A DNA stretch of 64,000 bases, from contig JAGMUV010000009.1 of NCBI GenBank assembly GCA_020744425.1, positions 1,798,001-1,862,000 of the forward strand. The letters are read 5' to 3'. The translations under genes and the position numbers were made by a program. How positions within the stretch are numbered: the stretch's first letter is position 1; the number at the start of each line of letters is the position of its first letter. The notes beneath the pieces were generated by a model. The model ran no database searches. It had not been told where the DNA came from and worked only from the letters and a program-made list of their open reading frames with translations. Below are positions 50,106 through 63,200 of the stretch, piece after piece. The DNA comes from Dactylonectria macrodidyma (lineage: Eukaryota > Ascomycota > Sordariomycetes > Hypocreales > Nectriaceae).

Positions 50106-50764
50106 GGCGATTACGTGGTGGGAGATTGGCCCTCGCGATATGCGTCCAATCGGCGCCTTAGAGATGTCTCGAGCCCCCTAAGGAGAACGGCGAGCGATGG
50201 AGAGACAAGTCCCGTTCGGGAAACAAAAGGCGATGTCTTAGTGGCGCCTTCGCAGCTCTGAGCTTCAAGGAACTCAAAAAGGCGTGGTGAGACAGAGCAA
50301 CATGAAAACTAGCCAGCTCGTCCAAAATCTAAGAAAAAAAAGAAGGTAAAATCGCTACCGGCTACTGTAAAATTTAAGCATTCTGCTGATGCGCCGGGGT
50401 TTTAATTGCTCAGAAACATGAATGTTGCCTAGAACTTCAGCCTGGTGTTGAACAGCTCTACATAGCAGCTCCCAGCGCAGTAAACAAGCTGGGCGGCAGA
50501 ATTCTCACCGCCCAACAGCTAGCTTGTTTATCTCGGGCCGCAACATCTCCATTTCCGCTGCCGCAGCCAATCAAGAGCTCAGCCATCACCAAGTGACTGG
50601 GATAAAGGCAACAAGGCTACAGAATCTCAAATTCGCGACCGCTAGCACTCCTCAAGAGACCGCGAATCGACGAAATATACGCACCGCGGTGCTGTCTCGT
50701 ACAGCTTTCATCTCTGGAGGCTGTTCATTTCCCGCTCAACATGCGATAGCCCCATACTGCCAAC
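50106..50764. promoter_or_regulatory. Shared divergent promoter of TEL1 and NUP192
   Basis: The two start codons face away from each other across 659 bp, so this stretch must carry both promoters. It contains an A-rich run near 50328-50350 but no TATA box at a convincing position. Leaders of both genes take up part of it. Confidence 0.6.
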
Positions 50765-53700
50765 ATGGCCGAAATTACTGCACTTGACGCCCTCCAAGCC
50801 TTTCACCAAGGGCTTCTTTCGTTACGCGAGGGTCGCATCGATGGCGCTGAGGCACTCAACAACGAATTCCTCGTACAAGTCTTTGAGAAGGAGCTTGGTA
50901 GGGTTTGGTCCAAGCCGCCACGAAGTGACAAGAGTCGCAATCTGGTAAAAACTGGTATGTTTCCTCGGTTTGTGAGGAGGTGGGCATGACGACTGATTCT
51001 AGACAGGCAAGGTCGTCATTGACGGCGACGAATACTCGATAAACGAAAACTTCCAACAAGATGCCCTTACCCTTTCCGACGAAGTGGATGTCGACGAACT
51101 CGAAGCGACGCGATGCCTCCTCGAATCGCAAGAGGACCCTTCCACCCTCGGCCGTTCCCTCCTCGAATGCAGCATCATCAGATTCCACCAGCAGCGCAAG
51201 TACGTTCTTGATGCCGTGCGCCTGCTCCTAGAGCTCGAGGGCCTAGATGGGGAACTTGCGGACTCTGAGGCGCTGGAGGGTATCAAGCTCTATGTAGCAG
51301 AACGATTGCTTCAGCCCGCCATGGGCGCAGACGCTTCAAAGCGCATCGTACCAAGATGCGTGGCTGCTATGAAAGATATCAAGGCGTGGCTGCAGAAGCT
51401 AGCGGACAAAATCGCGGCTGCTCAAACTCTTGGGCAGGCTGGGCCAGGTCGGATATCTGAGGAAATGGAGACTGTCGAGTTTTCTCGTGTTAGCTTGATG
51501 CAGCAGCACGAGCTCCTTGGCGTCATCCTTTGTCGCAGTGTCGAAATGAGACAGGCCTCGGATTCGGACTTTATGGAGTTTGTATCCGCACTGAGGAAAC
51601 TTGACAAATACGATGCACTACTAGGTAAATGCTTCCTAACTGTCTTATTCAAACACGCACTAACACCATCTAAGTTCATCTGATGCCCACAGCTGGAGCC
51701 TACATCTCTGTCTTCGGCTCAGCTGAGGGCGGCCACGACTTGATCAAGGCTCGAGAGTTGCATAGCAAGCTTCTTCCCGCCGACGACACGCCATGGACGC
51801 TCTCTTACCTGCAAGCGGCATTTCAGGCTTGGTGGCTCGCCGAGTACAGTGGCTTCTACGTGGACGATCCCCCAGAGGCGGCGATTCCACCCCATACGGA
51901 TCTAGACGAAGGTAAGTATATCATGTTGTTGTATCGATATCAGCTAATAGTGGAATAGAGGACCGTCAGAGATCGAAACAGTTTCTAGAATCCCTCAAGG
52001 ATGGCGCTTTCGATTTCCTACTCTCCATCGCAGCCGATGTCAAGTCTCCAGACTGGCATGACCCAGTGAGAGCAGGGATGCGCAAATGGCTCCAACGAAA
52101 ATCTCCTGCTCTAGCTGCCGATGCAGTCCAATTTTCCGACTTCTTCCAGTTGTGCCTCATGACTCAACTGGAAGTCTTTGTCGATGCCTTCATTTCGAAT
52201 TTGCCCGATGTTCTCCGAAAGCTTCGAGTTGAGGAGGACGAGCAGCGCCAACTAAGTCAAGCTCATGAACAAGACTTAGACTTAGAACGGTTCCTGCTCG
52301 TTATTGCATACTCATATGAGGGACGACCTGAAGCAGCCATGAACTTCTGGTCCGATCCTGAAAGCAATCTTGCTGGCTTTATGCACTGGGCCTCTCGCAG
52401 AGCGTCAACCCCGCTTGTAACAGCTTTCTGTGAGATGCTCCAAGCTATATCAGAGAATGAGGAGTGCGCCACCGCCTCTCATGAGTTTCTCATAGACGAG
52501 GGCCACCATTCGTCTGGAAAGATGAGAAGATCGCAATCCTTGACATGGGCACAAATCTTCAGGGAACTGGGTTTTTTCTCTGCGAAGATCAGGCAGAAGC
52601 CAACCCAAACTCCCCAATCGAGGTTCCGAGGCGACAAACCGACCAGTGACCAAGCAGAGACCGAACCTGAGTCAGCCATGATGCTTGAGTGTTATCTTCG
52701 TTTGATGTCGAAGTTAGCAAGCGAAAGCGAGACTACAAGACAGTTCCTTCTTCACAACCCAAACTACAACCTGGTTGAAACCCTCTATGAATTGGCCAGC
52801 AGTCCTATTCCTCCACGGTTGCGCGGCTGCACCTTTATGGCGCTGAAGGCTCTAATGGCCAGGAAGACTCTCCAGGAAGGACATGTCATGTGGAACTGCC
52901 TAGACACGTGGGTTGCAGGAGGCTATGCTCCCGCGCCTGGTGCAGGCCCTCATCGCCAAGCCCAGCTCGCTCCCACCGTATCCATGGACCGTATCTTCGA
53001 AGAGATTAGCAATGGCTTTGAAGATCCAGAATCCTTCATTCAGCTCCTGCTCGTACTGGTGTGCCCAGCCATTGATAGCAGTCCCCTAAATGACGGCCTG
53101 CCGTTTCCTGAAACCCTCGGATCCGCGTTCCGCATGCCCGGTATCGAAGTTTACGTGGATTTCGTCATGGGGCTTGTCTTTTCTTCAAAAGCAAACGATC
53201 TCCAGGACGCAAACCAAACGCGCGTGCTCAGGCTTAGCTGCCTGGAGTTTATCCTTACCTGCCTAGCCACCTTCAATGAGGACCTCATCGTAATGGCAAA
53301 CGAAACAAGCATAAACGTGGACTCTGTCATCTCTACTACGGACCTCGCAACGTATGTTAGGATGCATCCGTTTGCTAGAGTGATGGAGTGGATGTTCAAC
53401 GACAAGGTCATGACAGCACTTTTCAACACCATCCACCAGGAACCTGTTGATGTCGGAAATGCTACCCCTGACTCACCACTCATTCTCGGCATCCTTCGTG
53501 CTGTCGAGGTTATCACGAAAGTTCTGGAACTCCAGGCTACCTACCTGGAGCTTGTGCGTCCCATCATCAAACTTCAGTCAAATCAGCGCCGACCTCCTGT
53601 GGCCAACGCAGCGTTCGCTTCATTCGAAGACGGGCTGGTTACTAGGTTGAATCTAGTTGTCGATCTTGGTAACTACTGTGGAATAGGGCACCCTGAGGTC

Positions 53701-56045
53701 ACTCTCGCATGCCTGAAGCTTCTCGAGAAGATGTCGTCCTCTTCCAAAATCACCGCCATTTGGTCAGGCTCTAGCCGACACGCCCACCGCAACAAGGCGA
53801 TTGTTGCCTTGGAGGCCAATGGTGAACATGAGGCCATCTCCCGCTCCTTCGTCTCCGAACTCATTACCCCCCTTGAGTCTGGCAGAGAGGCAGAATCGCC
53901 AGCCTACATCACCAAGATCTATATCCTCGATTTCTTATACCAGTGCCTCCAGGAAACTCCCAGGAAGCCTACCATTGCGCATTTGCTACTAGGCTTCAAG
54001 TGCGGAGTTGACTCACTCTCAGTCGATCCCAAGGGAGCATATGCCGACAGGACATCTCTGTTCCATACACTGCTGAGACTTCTCCTAGAGGCTCCTTCTG
54101 GTGATGCCCAGGGAATGCGTCAATGGCTTATTGCCATAAAGTCACGAGTGATGCGCATTCTTCACATCCTTTGGAGCTCACCGCTCTCTGCGCCAGTCGT
54201 GATCGATGAGCTGCGCGACAATGAGATCCTATTCCACATCCTTCTCCGTGAAGTAGTGATCAACCCGGAGCTGCCCTGGGAAGGAGAAAATGTGAGCATG
54301 GTTCACTTTCCTATGACAGACGGCGCGGTCGCCCTCATCGACTTCTTGGTCTTGCGAAGCATTGGCTTAGAATATATCGCCATGGAGCTTTGCAGCATCT
54401 CACAGAACCGCATGCCTAGTATTAAGCGTCGGATCTTCGAAGCTCTAAACGGGCAAATTATGGGAGAAAGCAATACCCCTATCCAGATCCCAACCATCTT
54501 TGATCTCTACGATTTCCTTCTTCCCGAGGGAACTTGGGATATCGCCCTGCCCCCGCTCCAGTTTTACAAAGATATTGATTTGTCAGTGTGCCTAGAGATT
54601 GATGTTGACGCAAACTCAATCTACAACATCGACCGCGTTAAGGAGATTCTACTCTTGAAACGTGGTGAGGCTCAGAGTTCGGGTACGCTGATCGCGGCCC
54701 AGGACTTAGCTGCTCTTGAAAGGGAAGAGGGTATGATTCTAGAGTACCTTATCTCATCAAACCGACAAAAGCAGCTCGGCACCCAAAGCCTCAAGGTTCT
54801 CAGGACTTGGACCAAACTCTTGCTTGTGATGATCGAGTCCAACGACTTCAAGGGCACAGCGCAGACCTCATTCTTTCTGCAGGCGCTCCAGTCAGTTCTC
54901 CCAAGCCTTGAGGCATTTGCCTCCGAGCGACCAGAAGAAGCGATCGAATTGGCAAAACTGGCCAAGATTCTCCTCTTCAAGCTCGACCTGTCTGCATCTG
55001 ACGGCGGCCAGAATGGCCAGGCTATCGGTAACTTGATCAGTGACAAGCTATACCAACTCTTCCAAATCTGCCTCCAGGCAATCGGCAAGTGGGCTGGCAC
55101 TCCAGAACTCAGGTCGGTCTACTACGGCATCTGCTATCGCTATTTGACTGGCATCTCAGACCAGGGTCCCCTGACCTCGAATCGCCCCAAGACCATCAAG
55201 ACGATTCAGGTGTACGGAGAGAGACTCATCAACGTGATTTGCGATGATGCCTATGGTGGCGAGGCGGAGTGTCAGACAGCGGCCCTCATCCTCCTCAAAG
55301 CCTTGATCAGCATGGGTCGTCAAGAGAGTGATGATCATGTTGTGGAGACACTGAACCGACTCAACTTTATCGGCATCATGGTAGACTCGTTACGAAACAT
55401 TATGCAAGAATGGCATGAGGTCTTCACATCAGGCATGTTTCACAAAGTTCAAATACTTACAATTTGTTATCATTCACTGACTGGTTACCGCCCAAATAGG
55501 CCTCTCTGAACAGCAGAACTACCAAAACGCACGCCTTGCGCTCCTCTTGGAGCTTTCACAGACCCGTATGGGCGCCAAATATGTGCTTCACTCCAACCTT
55601 CTCCGCGCGCTCGACATCTCTGGTCTCTTCGCGGCGGATCCGGAACTCCAAATTAATGGCTCCAATCCGCGTGCACTAGAGCAGCACTACGACCTGCTCG
55701 CTCAGATGGTCCGCATCGTCGGCGCCGCGCTCGTGAGCCGCGGCAGCCACAACGTTGTCCAAGGCCGCCGGTTCCTCACGGATCACCGCATGCTCGTCAC
55801 GCACACACTCAAGCGCAGCGCCGGTATTGGTAGCGGCACCGCCGACGACGGGCTTGATCTACGAGTAGAGGAATTGGCCGAGGGGCTCATGGTTATCATT
55901 GCAGCAACAGGGTTCCTAGAGGTAAGCAGCCCTGCATTATCGACCAAAACCGTAGCAGGAATAGTTCACTAACGGCACATCACAGTTCGAGAACGACGCC
56001 ATGCCTGAGCCCAAGCAGCAACAGAACCTTGGACTTTTCCATTAG
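50765..56045 (+). CDS. NUP192: Nucleoporin Nup192 (NUP205 family)
   Basis: Large alpha-helical scaffold of the inner ring of the nuclear pore, partner of Nic96 and Nup53. Six exons (50765-50954, 51007-51624, 51693-51911, 51959-55432, 55500-55921, 55986-56045) encode 1,660 residues, the usual Nup192 size. Family stretches include LRRFHQQRKYVLD-like sequence near 135-150 (here IIRFHQQRKYVLDAVRLLLE) and, near the C-terminus, ARLALLLELSQTRMGAKYVL and SRGSHNVVQGRRFL. Four introns are ordinary GT..AG of 47-68 bp. The fourth, 55433-55499, must start with GC (CAG then GCATGT) because no GT donor keeps frame; its branch site is CTGAC. The ATG at 50765 is preceded by AAC, a suitable context. Divergent from TEL1. 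Confidence 0.93.
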
Positions 56046-56816
56046 TTTGACTGGAGGAGGAATGGACAAACTCACTTGGGATGTACCGAGTACCTATGTT
56101 GCGCGTATTTAGTTTGGATTGATCTAGCGCAAACTTCAGCGGCGTTGGGAACGAGTTTTAAATCTCGTGTATGAGTGTGCGTTATGGAGGAGAGTGGGCA
56201 AATCGCCACCATAGATAGACAAAGAGACCCCAAAAAGCGATTCACACATCTTTTGCGATCCCGTTAAGAAAACCACTTACAATGTAGCGAAGGAAAAAAT
56301 GTTTGTGATAATAAAATCAGATCACGTGTGCCCTAGTGGGCTGCCTGCAACGCGCTCTAAGTCTACGCCGCCTGCTTGCCTGACATTTGCCCAACTTAGC
56401 AGACATGGCATGCCGTACGAATCCCCCTAAGGTCGTCTCCTTGATACTCCGTACGCCGACATCATGGCGATCTGGATTTGTTCCCGCCGTATGCCAAAGT
56501 GATATAAAATTCAATGCCCCCCAAGCCCCCCTGAGTCCCCTTGTCCATGCAAATGCTGGGTATCTTGAGCCGGACGGTCCCATGTCCTTCCCCTCAACGC
56601 GTGATGATGAAGCAGCAATTCCGTGCTGCGTCATCGATTATTAGAGCACATCTCCGGTGAAGGAGTCGCCAAATACTCCGTAGTCCTTTGAACAGCGGTA
56701 CTATGAGAAAAGCCAGTTCCTCGGGAGATGAAAGGAGGGCCTTGGTAAAGACCAAGAACCCTCGTTGAGAAATTGCGTGTTATGGGCGCGAGGTTCATCG
56801 TTAAGGTCTCTGAACC
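56046..56816. other. Convergent spacer between NUP192 and the RING gene
   Basis: Both neighbours end here, so it should hold two 3' UTRs. It contains TACTCCGTA elements near 56448 and 56682. No gene seen. Confidence 0.45.
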
Positions 56817-58477
56817 TCACAGCTGAGTGTTGGCTTTGCGTTTGCCTTTTCGAGTGGCGGTCATCAGCTTCAACTCAAGTGGCCAAAAGCCCTTGGTTTT
56901 GCCACTATATGATTCCCGGGCTCTCATGTCAAGTTTCTGGCGACACATTGGACATTTTCCTTTGGTTGCCTCAACGTGCAGGGATGAATGGAGGCACTGG
57001 GCACAGTAGAGGTGACCTAGAGATTTGTGTGAGATGACGGGGAGGTGGCGAGTGGCAAGGGATGGGGTAGTGAGAGCAAAGAACCTCGACATACCACAAT
57101 GCGTTACTGTTAGAATGTTGACATCGTCCATGCAAATTACACACTGGAACGCGGCAAGCTTGATGCGTTTGTCCTCGATTGGCTTCGTGAGCTCCTCGGG
57201 AACCTCATTTGCTTCGGTCAGGTCGATAGTGGTAAATTCCCCAGGGCGGGCTTCAGCTCCAGGCGTGGTAGGAGGCTGGCCTGGTTCGAACAGTAAATCA
57301 TCAAAATCCTTAGATTCGATAGAACCGTGTTTTCTTCTTGACGGCGGCCTGGAGTTCGGTTGGGTCGAGGCATTTATCGAAGTCCTGCGGCGCTTGCTGG
57401 CGTGCAGCGCATCATGAGAAGCGGCGGGCTGGGCCCTCCGGCGAACTTCGGGCATGGTGTCGGAGAAGGAGCTCAAGGGGCTGTCAAAGAGGCCGGTTTC
57501 GTCAAAGGAGTCGAAGGTCTGCAGCGTGGACTGAGACTCGCCAGCGGTGGTGGAGGAGTAGAGTTGGGCCGTGGAGCGCTGAGGCTGAGGTGTAGTGAAG
57601 TCGAGGTTGAGGATGCAGGCGCCAGAGGGGTTGTTGCGTGGGGCTGTTGATGCGCTGGGGCACGGGGCCGAAGGCAGCGGCCTAGAAGCCTGTTCTAACT
57701 GTTCTAACGGAAGCGTCTGGCTCTGGCTCTGGCTCGAGCGCTGGACTCGGGGAGCCGGTTGTTCGGTGAATGGGGGATAACTCGATGGCGAGGAAAAATC
57801 GACGTCGGCAAATCCTGACAGGTCGTCGTCGATAAAGGCGCTACCAGGCTGTGAGGTGCCGAAGGGGTCAGCGAGGTTTAACAGCTCGTCGTCGTTATCG
57901 ACGTCCCACAGATCGACGACGTGCTCGGGATGCCACAAGTTGGACGACGTTGTGATGAAGGAGGGATGGGGTCGGTTTCGATTTCTCGGAGGCGTCGAGT
58001 AATTTGGAATCGCGTCATTCAAGGCAGTGGTTGTCGTGTTCGAGGGAAGCTGTTGAGATCGGTTCGCGGTCGGCTGGGCGGGTGGCAAAGAGTGCAATGG
58101 CGGCTGACGAATATCATGGCCAGAAAAGGCAGCGTCAGCCTGCGCTTGCGCTTGTGCTTGTAACTGTGCCTGTTCTTGTTCTTGTTCTTGTGCCGGTGCC
58201 AGACTCTGACCGGTAGACGAGACGAGGCGGCTGGCCATGGAGATGGCAATCGGGGGACGGTTTGGATTCCACGTCGTATTCCACAACAGGGCTGCGTTGT
58301 CTGTTCGGTCGATGACAAACGGGCGTCAGAAGCCGACGACACATTAGGGAGCGACAAGGGAGCAAGAAATTCCAAGGAGGGAGCAGAGATGAGATATAAA
58401 AAGACGCGGCTCTTGGGTGTCTAACCTTGCAGCAAGCGGGTGACGAACGAGTCCATCAGCAGGTAACTGTGGTCCAT
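56817..58477 (-). CDS. C-terminal RING-finger protein, probable Slx8-type SUMO-targeted ubiquitin ligase
   Basis: Likely E3 ubiquitin ligase. Three exons, 58477-58426, 58300-57095 and 57016-56817, give 485 residues. The first exon encodes MDHSYLLMDSFVTRLLQ and is joined in frame over a 125-bp intron to NAALLWNTTWNPN; its donor GTTAGA is weak, so the ATG at 58238 (CTCCATGG) is the fallback start, giving 447 residues. Residues 45-70 are a Gln/Ala/Glu repeat (EQEQEQEQAQLQAQAQ). The middle is disordered and holds acidic hydrophobic patches (TIDLTE, VVDLWDVDND) resembling SUMO-interaction motifs. The C3HC4 RING starts at Cys404 (CVIC) and ends CPMCRQKL; its third intron-separated half begins at GHLYCAQC. 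The basic tail after the RING (SGKTKGFWPLELKLMT) suits fungal Slx8. The Slx8 assignment is by architecture, not certain. Confidence 0.75.
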
Positions 58478-60293
58478 TGTTGATGTGCCGCCGTACAGGT
58501 CGAGGAACCTGATTACAGAGAGGGACGGCGGAGGCGGTTCGGTGGTTAGGTAGTGGTCACTGGTAGGGGTCAGTGTGTGGTGTTTGGTATTAGCACGGTC
58601 ATCCGGCGCCGAAACGGCAGAAGGCCAGCAGGCACAAAGGAATGACGCGACAACCAGTCTGCGTCCAGTGAAGATTTCGCCTCAAAGGCAATGAACAGTG
58701 GGCATTGAAAGAAAACAAGCGAACAGGCTCCGGGTGATGCAGTTTGAGGGAGAACTTTGCATTTATTCCGAGGTCTGGGTGCGGCGGGGAAGCCCATGAA
58801 TTCGAGAGGGACAGGTCAAAGGCAGAACGGACGGCTGATATGGACGCAACGTGATCAGGCCACCACAACGAAGTACCGGATGGATACAATGACCCGGAGA
58901 CATTGCGGCACTAGATAAAGTATCGTAGTTAGAACCAGCACCAGAACACCGCACCAGACATGCTTCTCAAGTACCACAAGCGTACGCCTCATTTCGGCAT
59001 TCTCGGGAACTGTACGTGTCGCCACGCTCGCTTGCGAGACTACGAGGCGTCAAATGGGAGAAGCAGTTGGCGTGGCTGTCTCGCTGGCGCTGGCGGGAGG
59101 TGTTGTCTCGCATACCTACTGAGCACTGATTATTTTGCTCGCTTCTTGTTGGGCCGTCTAACCATGCAAGAGTAAGAGTTCCTCGGGTCTATCGTACTTC
59201 CTAGTAGCCAGCGCGGGTGTCCAACGAGGGTGCTAGTTGCTTACCCGCGACGGAACGGACTACTACATTCGAATGGACCATCATCATCTCGAGGTCAACG
59301 GAGAGCTCCTAAGGTACCAACGAGACCCTCAAAGTTCATGCTCACCTCCACGGAAAATCGAGTCAATCCGAGGTTCTACAATAATCTAGCTTTGCCAAAA
59401 TCTGCATTCCACCGTGAGCGACGAGCACCCCCAGTCTAAACGGTCCAGTCCAGGACTTGTCATTGACGCACACAACCCGAGCGTTACATTGTCAACTCTG
59501 CCATGTTAACACGCCTGAATGAATTCACTGGGGATCACCATCTCAACATGATTAACTTCGTCAATTTGAAAACCGCTATTCTATAAAAAAAATTTACTAA
59601 CAAGCAAAGTAGAGCAGGGCAATGTTTAACGTACCAGTCATGGACAGAGTGAGGCTCTCATCTTGAATTCTCAAACTCAGATGCCTCCGCGGCTCTCGAA
59701 ACTTTGGCATGCCCTGGTAGCGCTACTGCAAGCAATGCATGACGAATTGATAAATATAATTTGCCATTTGCAGGCGACTTGTAGGGCCAAGAAAGAGATG
59801 CATGCGAGTCAGAAGAACGTCGAGCAGCGCAACTGCCATGATTAATCTATCCCCAACCTAATTACAACGCCCTCGACACAAAGCATTTCCCATTCCCTCC
59901 CACCTTATCCATGGTTACCACGCGAAACTCGCTTGGTGCCGTTACCACCCCCTCCACCCCCGGTACTAACTCCCATCCCGGGCTTCTTATTGGCAGATCG
60001 CCCATTTGAATCCCAGCAATCCAGTCATCTCCACTTTAATGCAGTTTCCCCACTTGTTTCTGGATCCACCATGCCAAAGCCGTCCGTCATCCACCAGATG
60101 GCGCCCCTACCTTAGAAATGGCAAAACGCCAAATTCATCATCACGTTTGCACCTTCCCGCACAGCGATAATTAATTTACCCCGCCAGCGCTTCCAGTACC
60201 GCGAGAAGCATCATCACCAGTTCCATCACCAGCTTCATCCCCATCAGACCCTTCGCCATCATTTCGTGATGTCACATTCGTTCAACTAAAACC
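58478..60293. other. Divergent promoter region between the RING gene and MIP1
   Basis: A 1.8-kb spacer between two outward-facing genes, so it contains both promoters. Open frames inside are under 100 codons and show no motif. Just upstream of 60294 the plus strand is rich in CATCACCA-type pyrimidine/A repeats (60200-60290), a usual feature of fungal leaders. Confidence 0.5.
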
Positions 60294-63200
60294 ATGTTCT
60301 CTCCCGCTGCTGGGAAAATTCACCACGGCTCGACGGCCAGCTTCATCCGCACCGCCCGCCACCAGGCTTTCCGTCGTCATGCCTGGCGCGCCCACGTGCG
60401 ATGGTTGGCTGCCGTCGCAGACACAGCCGATCTGAAGAAGCGCAATACTCTTGCCAGTACGTTTTCCAGCGCATTGATTTCATGTACACCATCCATAACA
60501 CTCGCTTTCTAGTCCCGTCGCACGCTCGACACAGCGAAATTGGCGTTCAGCACCTCAGCTCTCATGTCTTCAAACAAATCTTCCCCGACGGCAACAAACC
60601 CGCTCCCCCTGAGCTTGTGGAACTCGCCAAAGATCATCTCCGCCGTCATGATCTACTCGGCAAAAACACCGACAAATCCGACCCTATCGCTTTTGATCTA
60701 CCGCCGTTGCAAGGACGCACTCTTGATGAACATTTCCATCGACTCGGTGTAGATAGTGCAGAACCCTTTTTCGGCTACGCCAATGAATTCGCCCGCGCAA
60801 ATCCTCCTCCCAAGCCCCGGAAGTGGGTGCGCCGTAGCGGTTGGACTAAATACTATCCGAATGGGCGAACCGAGCAAGTAGATGCGCCAGACGAGACGAT
60901 GCTTTGCTTCGATACTGAGGTCATGTGGAAAGAGAGCCCTTTTGCTGTGATGGCGTGTGCCTCGAGTCCGACCGCATGGTATGCGTGGCTTTCTCCATGG
61001 CTCCTCGGCGAAACCAAGAACGACCGCCAGCTCATCCCATTGGGCGATCCCACCAAGGCCCGGGTTATTGTTGGACACAATGTGGGCTTCGATCGAGCTA
61101 GGATCCTAGAGGAATACGATATCAAGCAAACGAGGAACGCCTTTATGGACACCATGTCGCTACATGTAGCTGTCAACGGCATGTGCTCCCAGCAACGCCC
61201 TACCTGGATGAAACACAAGAAGAACAGAGAATTGAGGGAACGAGTCGCCAGCCAGACGCCAGATCATGGACTTGCGGAGCTCCTGGGCAATCAGAGTATG
61301 CATGATGAAGAGGAATTGTGGGTTGAGCGAAGCTCGGTCAACTCACTCCGAGATGTGGCTAAGTTTCATCTAAACGTCACAATCGACAAAGCCGTCCGCG
61401 ACGACTTTGGGACGCTAGATCGGGATGGAATCTTGGCAAAGCTAGACGATCTCATGGACTATTGCGCCGCAGATGTGTCGATCACTCATCGGATCTATCA
61501 GATTGTCTTCCCCAACTTTCTCGACGTGTGTCCCCATCCCGTCAGCTTCGCAGCCCTCCGCCATCTCTCCTCGTCTATCTTGCCAGTCAACAAATCCTGG
61601 GGTACCTACCTTACTAACGCCGAGGCAACCTATCAGAAGCTCTCCCAGGCCGTCCAAGAACGGCTCGTCGAGTTGACAGACAAGGCACTGGAGGTGAAGG
61701 ATGACGCTGAAAAGTGGCAGAACGACCCATGGATGCGACAACTCGACTGGTCCGGTCAGGAAATCAAAATGGTCAAAGGCAAGCGAAAGAACGACCCGCC
61801 GCGACCTGCAGCAAGGCAGAAGAAGCCGGGAATGCCCAAATGGTATAAAGACCTCTTCCAAAAGAACGATGCGCCCATCAGCATTACCGTTCGAACAAGA
61901 ATCGCGCCTCTACTATTGAGACTCTGCTGGGACGATCACCCTTTGTTCTGGTCGGACCAGTATGGTTGGACATTTCGAGTTCCGCAAGCGGAAGCGGCAA
62001 GATACACTGCAAAACAGATGCTACGGTGCGTATTTGACGAAACCGAGACGGCGTTAAGAGACGACCGAGGCCATTCCTACTTTAAGCTCCCACACAAGGA
62101 TGGGCCAACTGCCCGCTGTGTGAACCCAATGGCCAAGGGGTACTTGGCTTACTTTGAGAACGGAACCCTTTCATCACAGTACTCGTATGCCAAGGAGGCG
62201 CTTGAGATGAACGCTTCGTGCTCGTATTGGATCAGCGCGCGAGACCGAATCAAATCCCAAATGGTAGTCTACGAAGAGGATCTCAAGCCAGGCAAACGCC
62301 GGAAGAGCAAGGCGAGCACTGCCAATAGCAACGGCTTCATCCTGCCGCAACTCATCCCGATGGGCACCATCACCCGCCGAGCCGTGGAGAATACTTGGCT
62401 CACGGCTAGCAACGCTAAGAAGAACCGAGTGGGCTCTGAGTTGAAGGCGATGGTCAAAGCTCCGAAGGGCTACAGCTTCGTGGGAGCTGATGTCGACTCG
62501 GAAGAGCTCTGGATTGCCAGCTTGGTGGGTGACGCAACATTCAAGCTGCACGGCGGAAACGCGGTTGGTTTCATGACTCTAGAAGGAACAAAAGCTGCAG
62601 GCACCGACTTGCATTCACGGACAGCGTCTATCCTAGGCATCACGAGAAATGATGCCAAAGTCTTCAATTATGGGCGTATCTACGGCGCGGGGTTGAAATT
62701 CGCGGCGACATTACTACGGCAGTTCAACCCGAACCTGTCGGAGCAGCAGACGACCGAAACGGCTTCAAAACTGTACGTCAACACGAAGGGAACCAAAACG
62801 AACCGAAAGACTTTGTACAAGCGACCTTTTTGGAGAGGCGGTACTGAGTCATTTGTCTTCAACAAGCTCGAGGAGTTTGCGGAACAGGAACGACCCCGAA
62901 CGCCAGTGCTCGGCGCCGGCATCACGGAAGCACTCATGTCACGATTTATCAACAAAGGCGGATACCTGACATCTCGTATCAACTGGGCAATTCAATCATC
63001 TGGAGTTGACTACCTACATCTTCTCGTTGTCGCGATGGACTACCTCACACGACGGTTCAGCCTTGACGCTCGACTGTCTATTACAGTTCATGATGAGATT
63101 CGGTACTTGGTTAAGAACGAGGACAAATACCGCGCGGCCCTCGCGCTCCAGGTGGCCAACATCTGGACTCGAGCCATGTTCGCTCAACAAGTGGGCATCG

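Noticed and set aside
60457..60534. Alternative acceptor CACAG at 60534 for the MIP1 intron
   Set aside because: It shifts the reading frame away from the conserved EIGVQHLSS block; the TTTCTAG acceptor at 60512 keeps frame.
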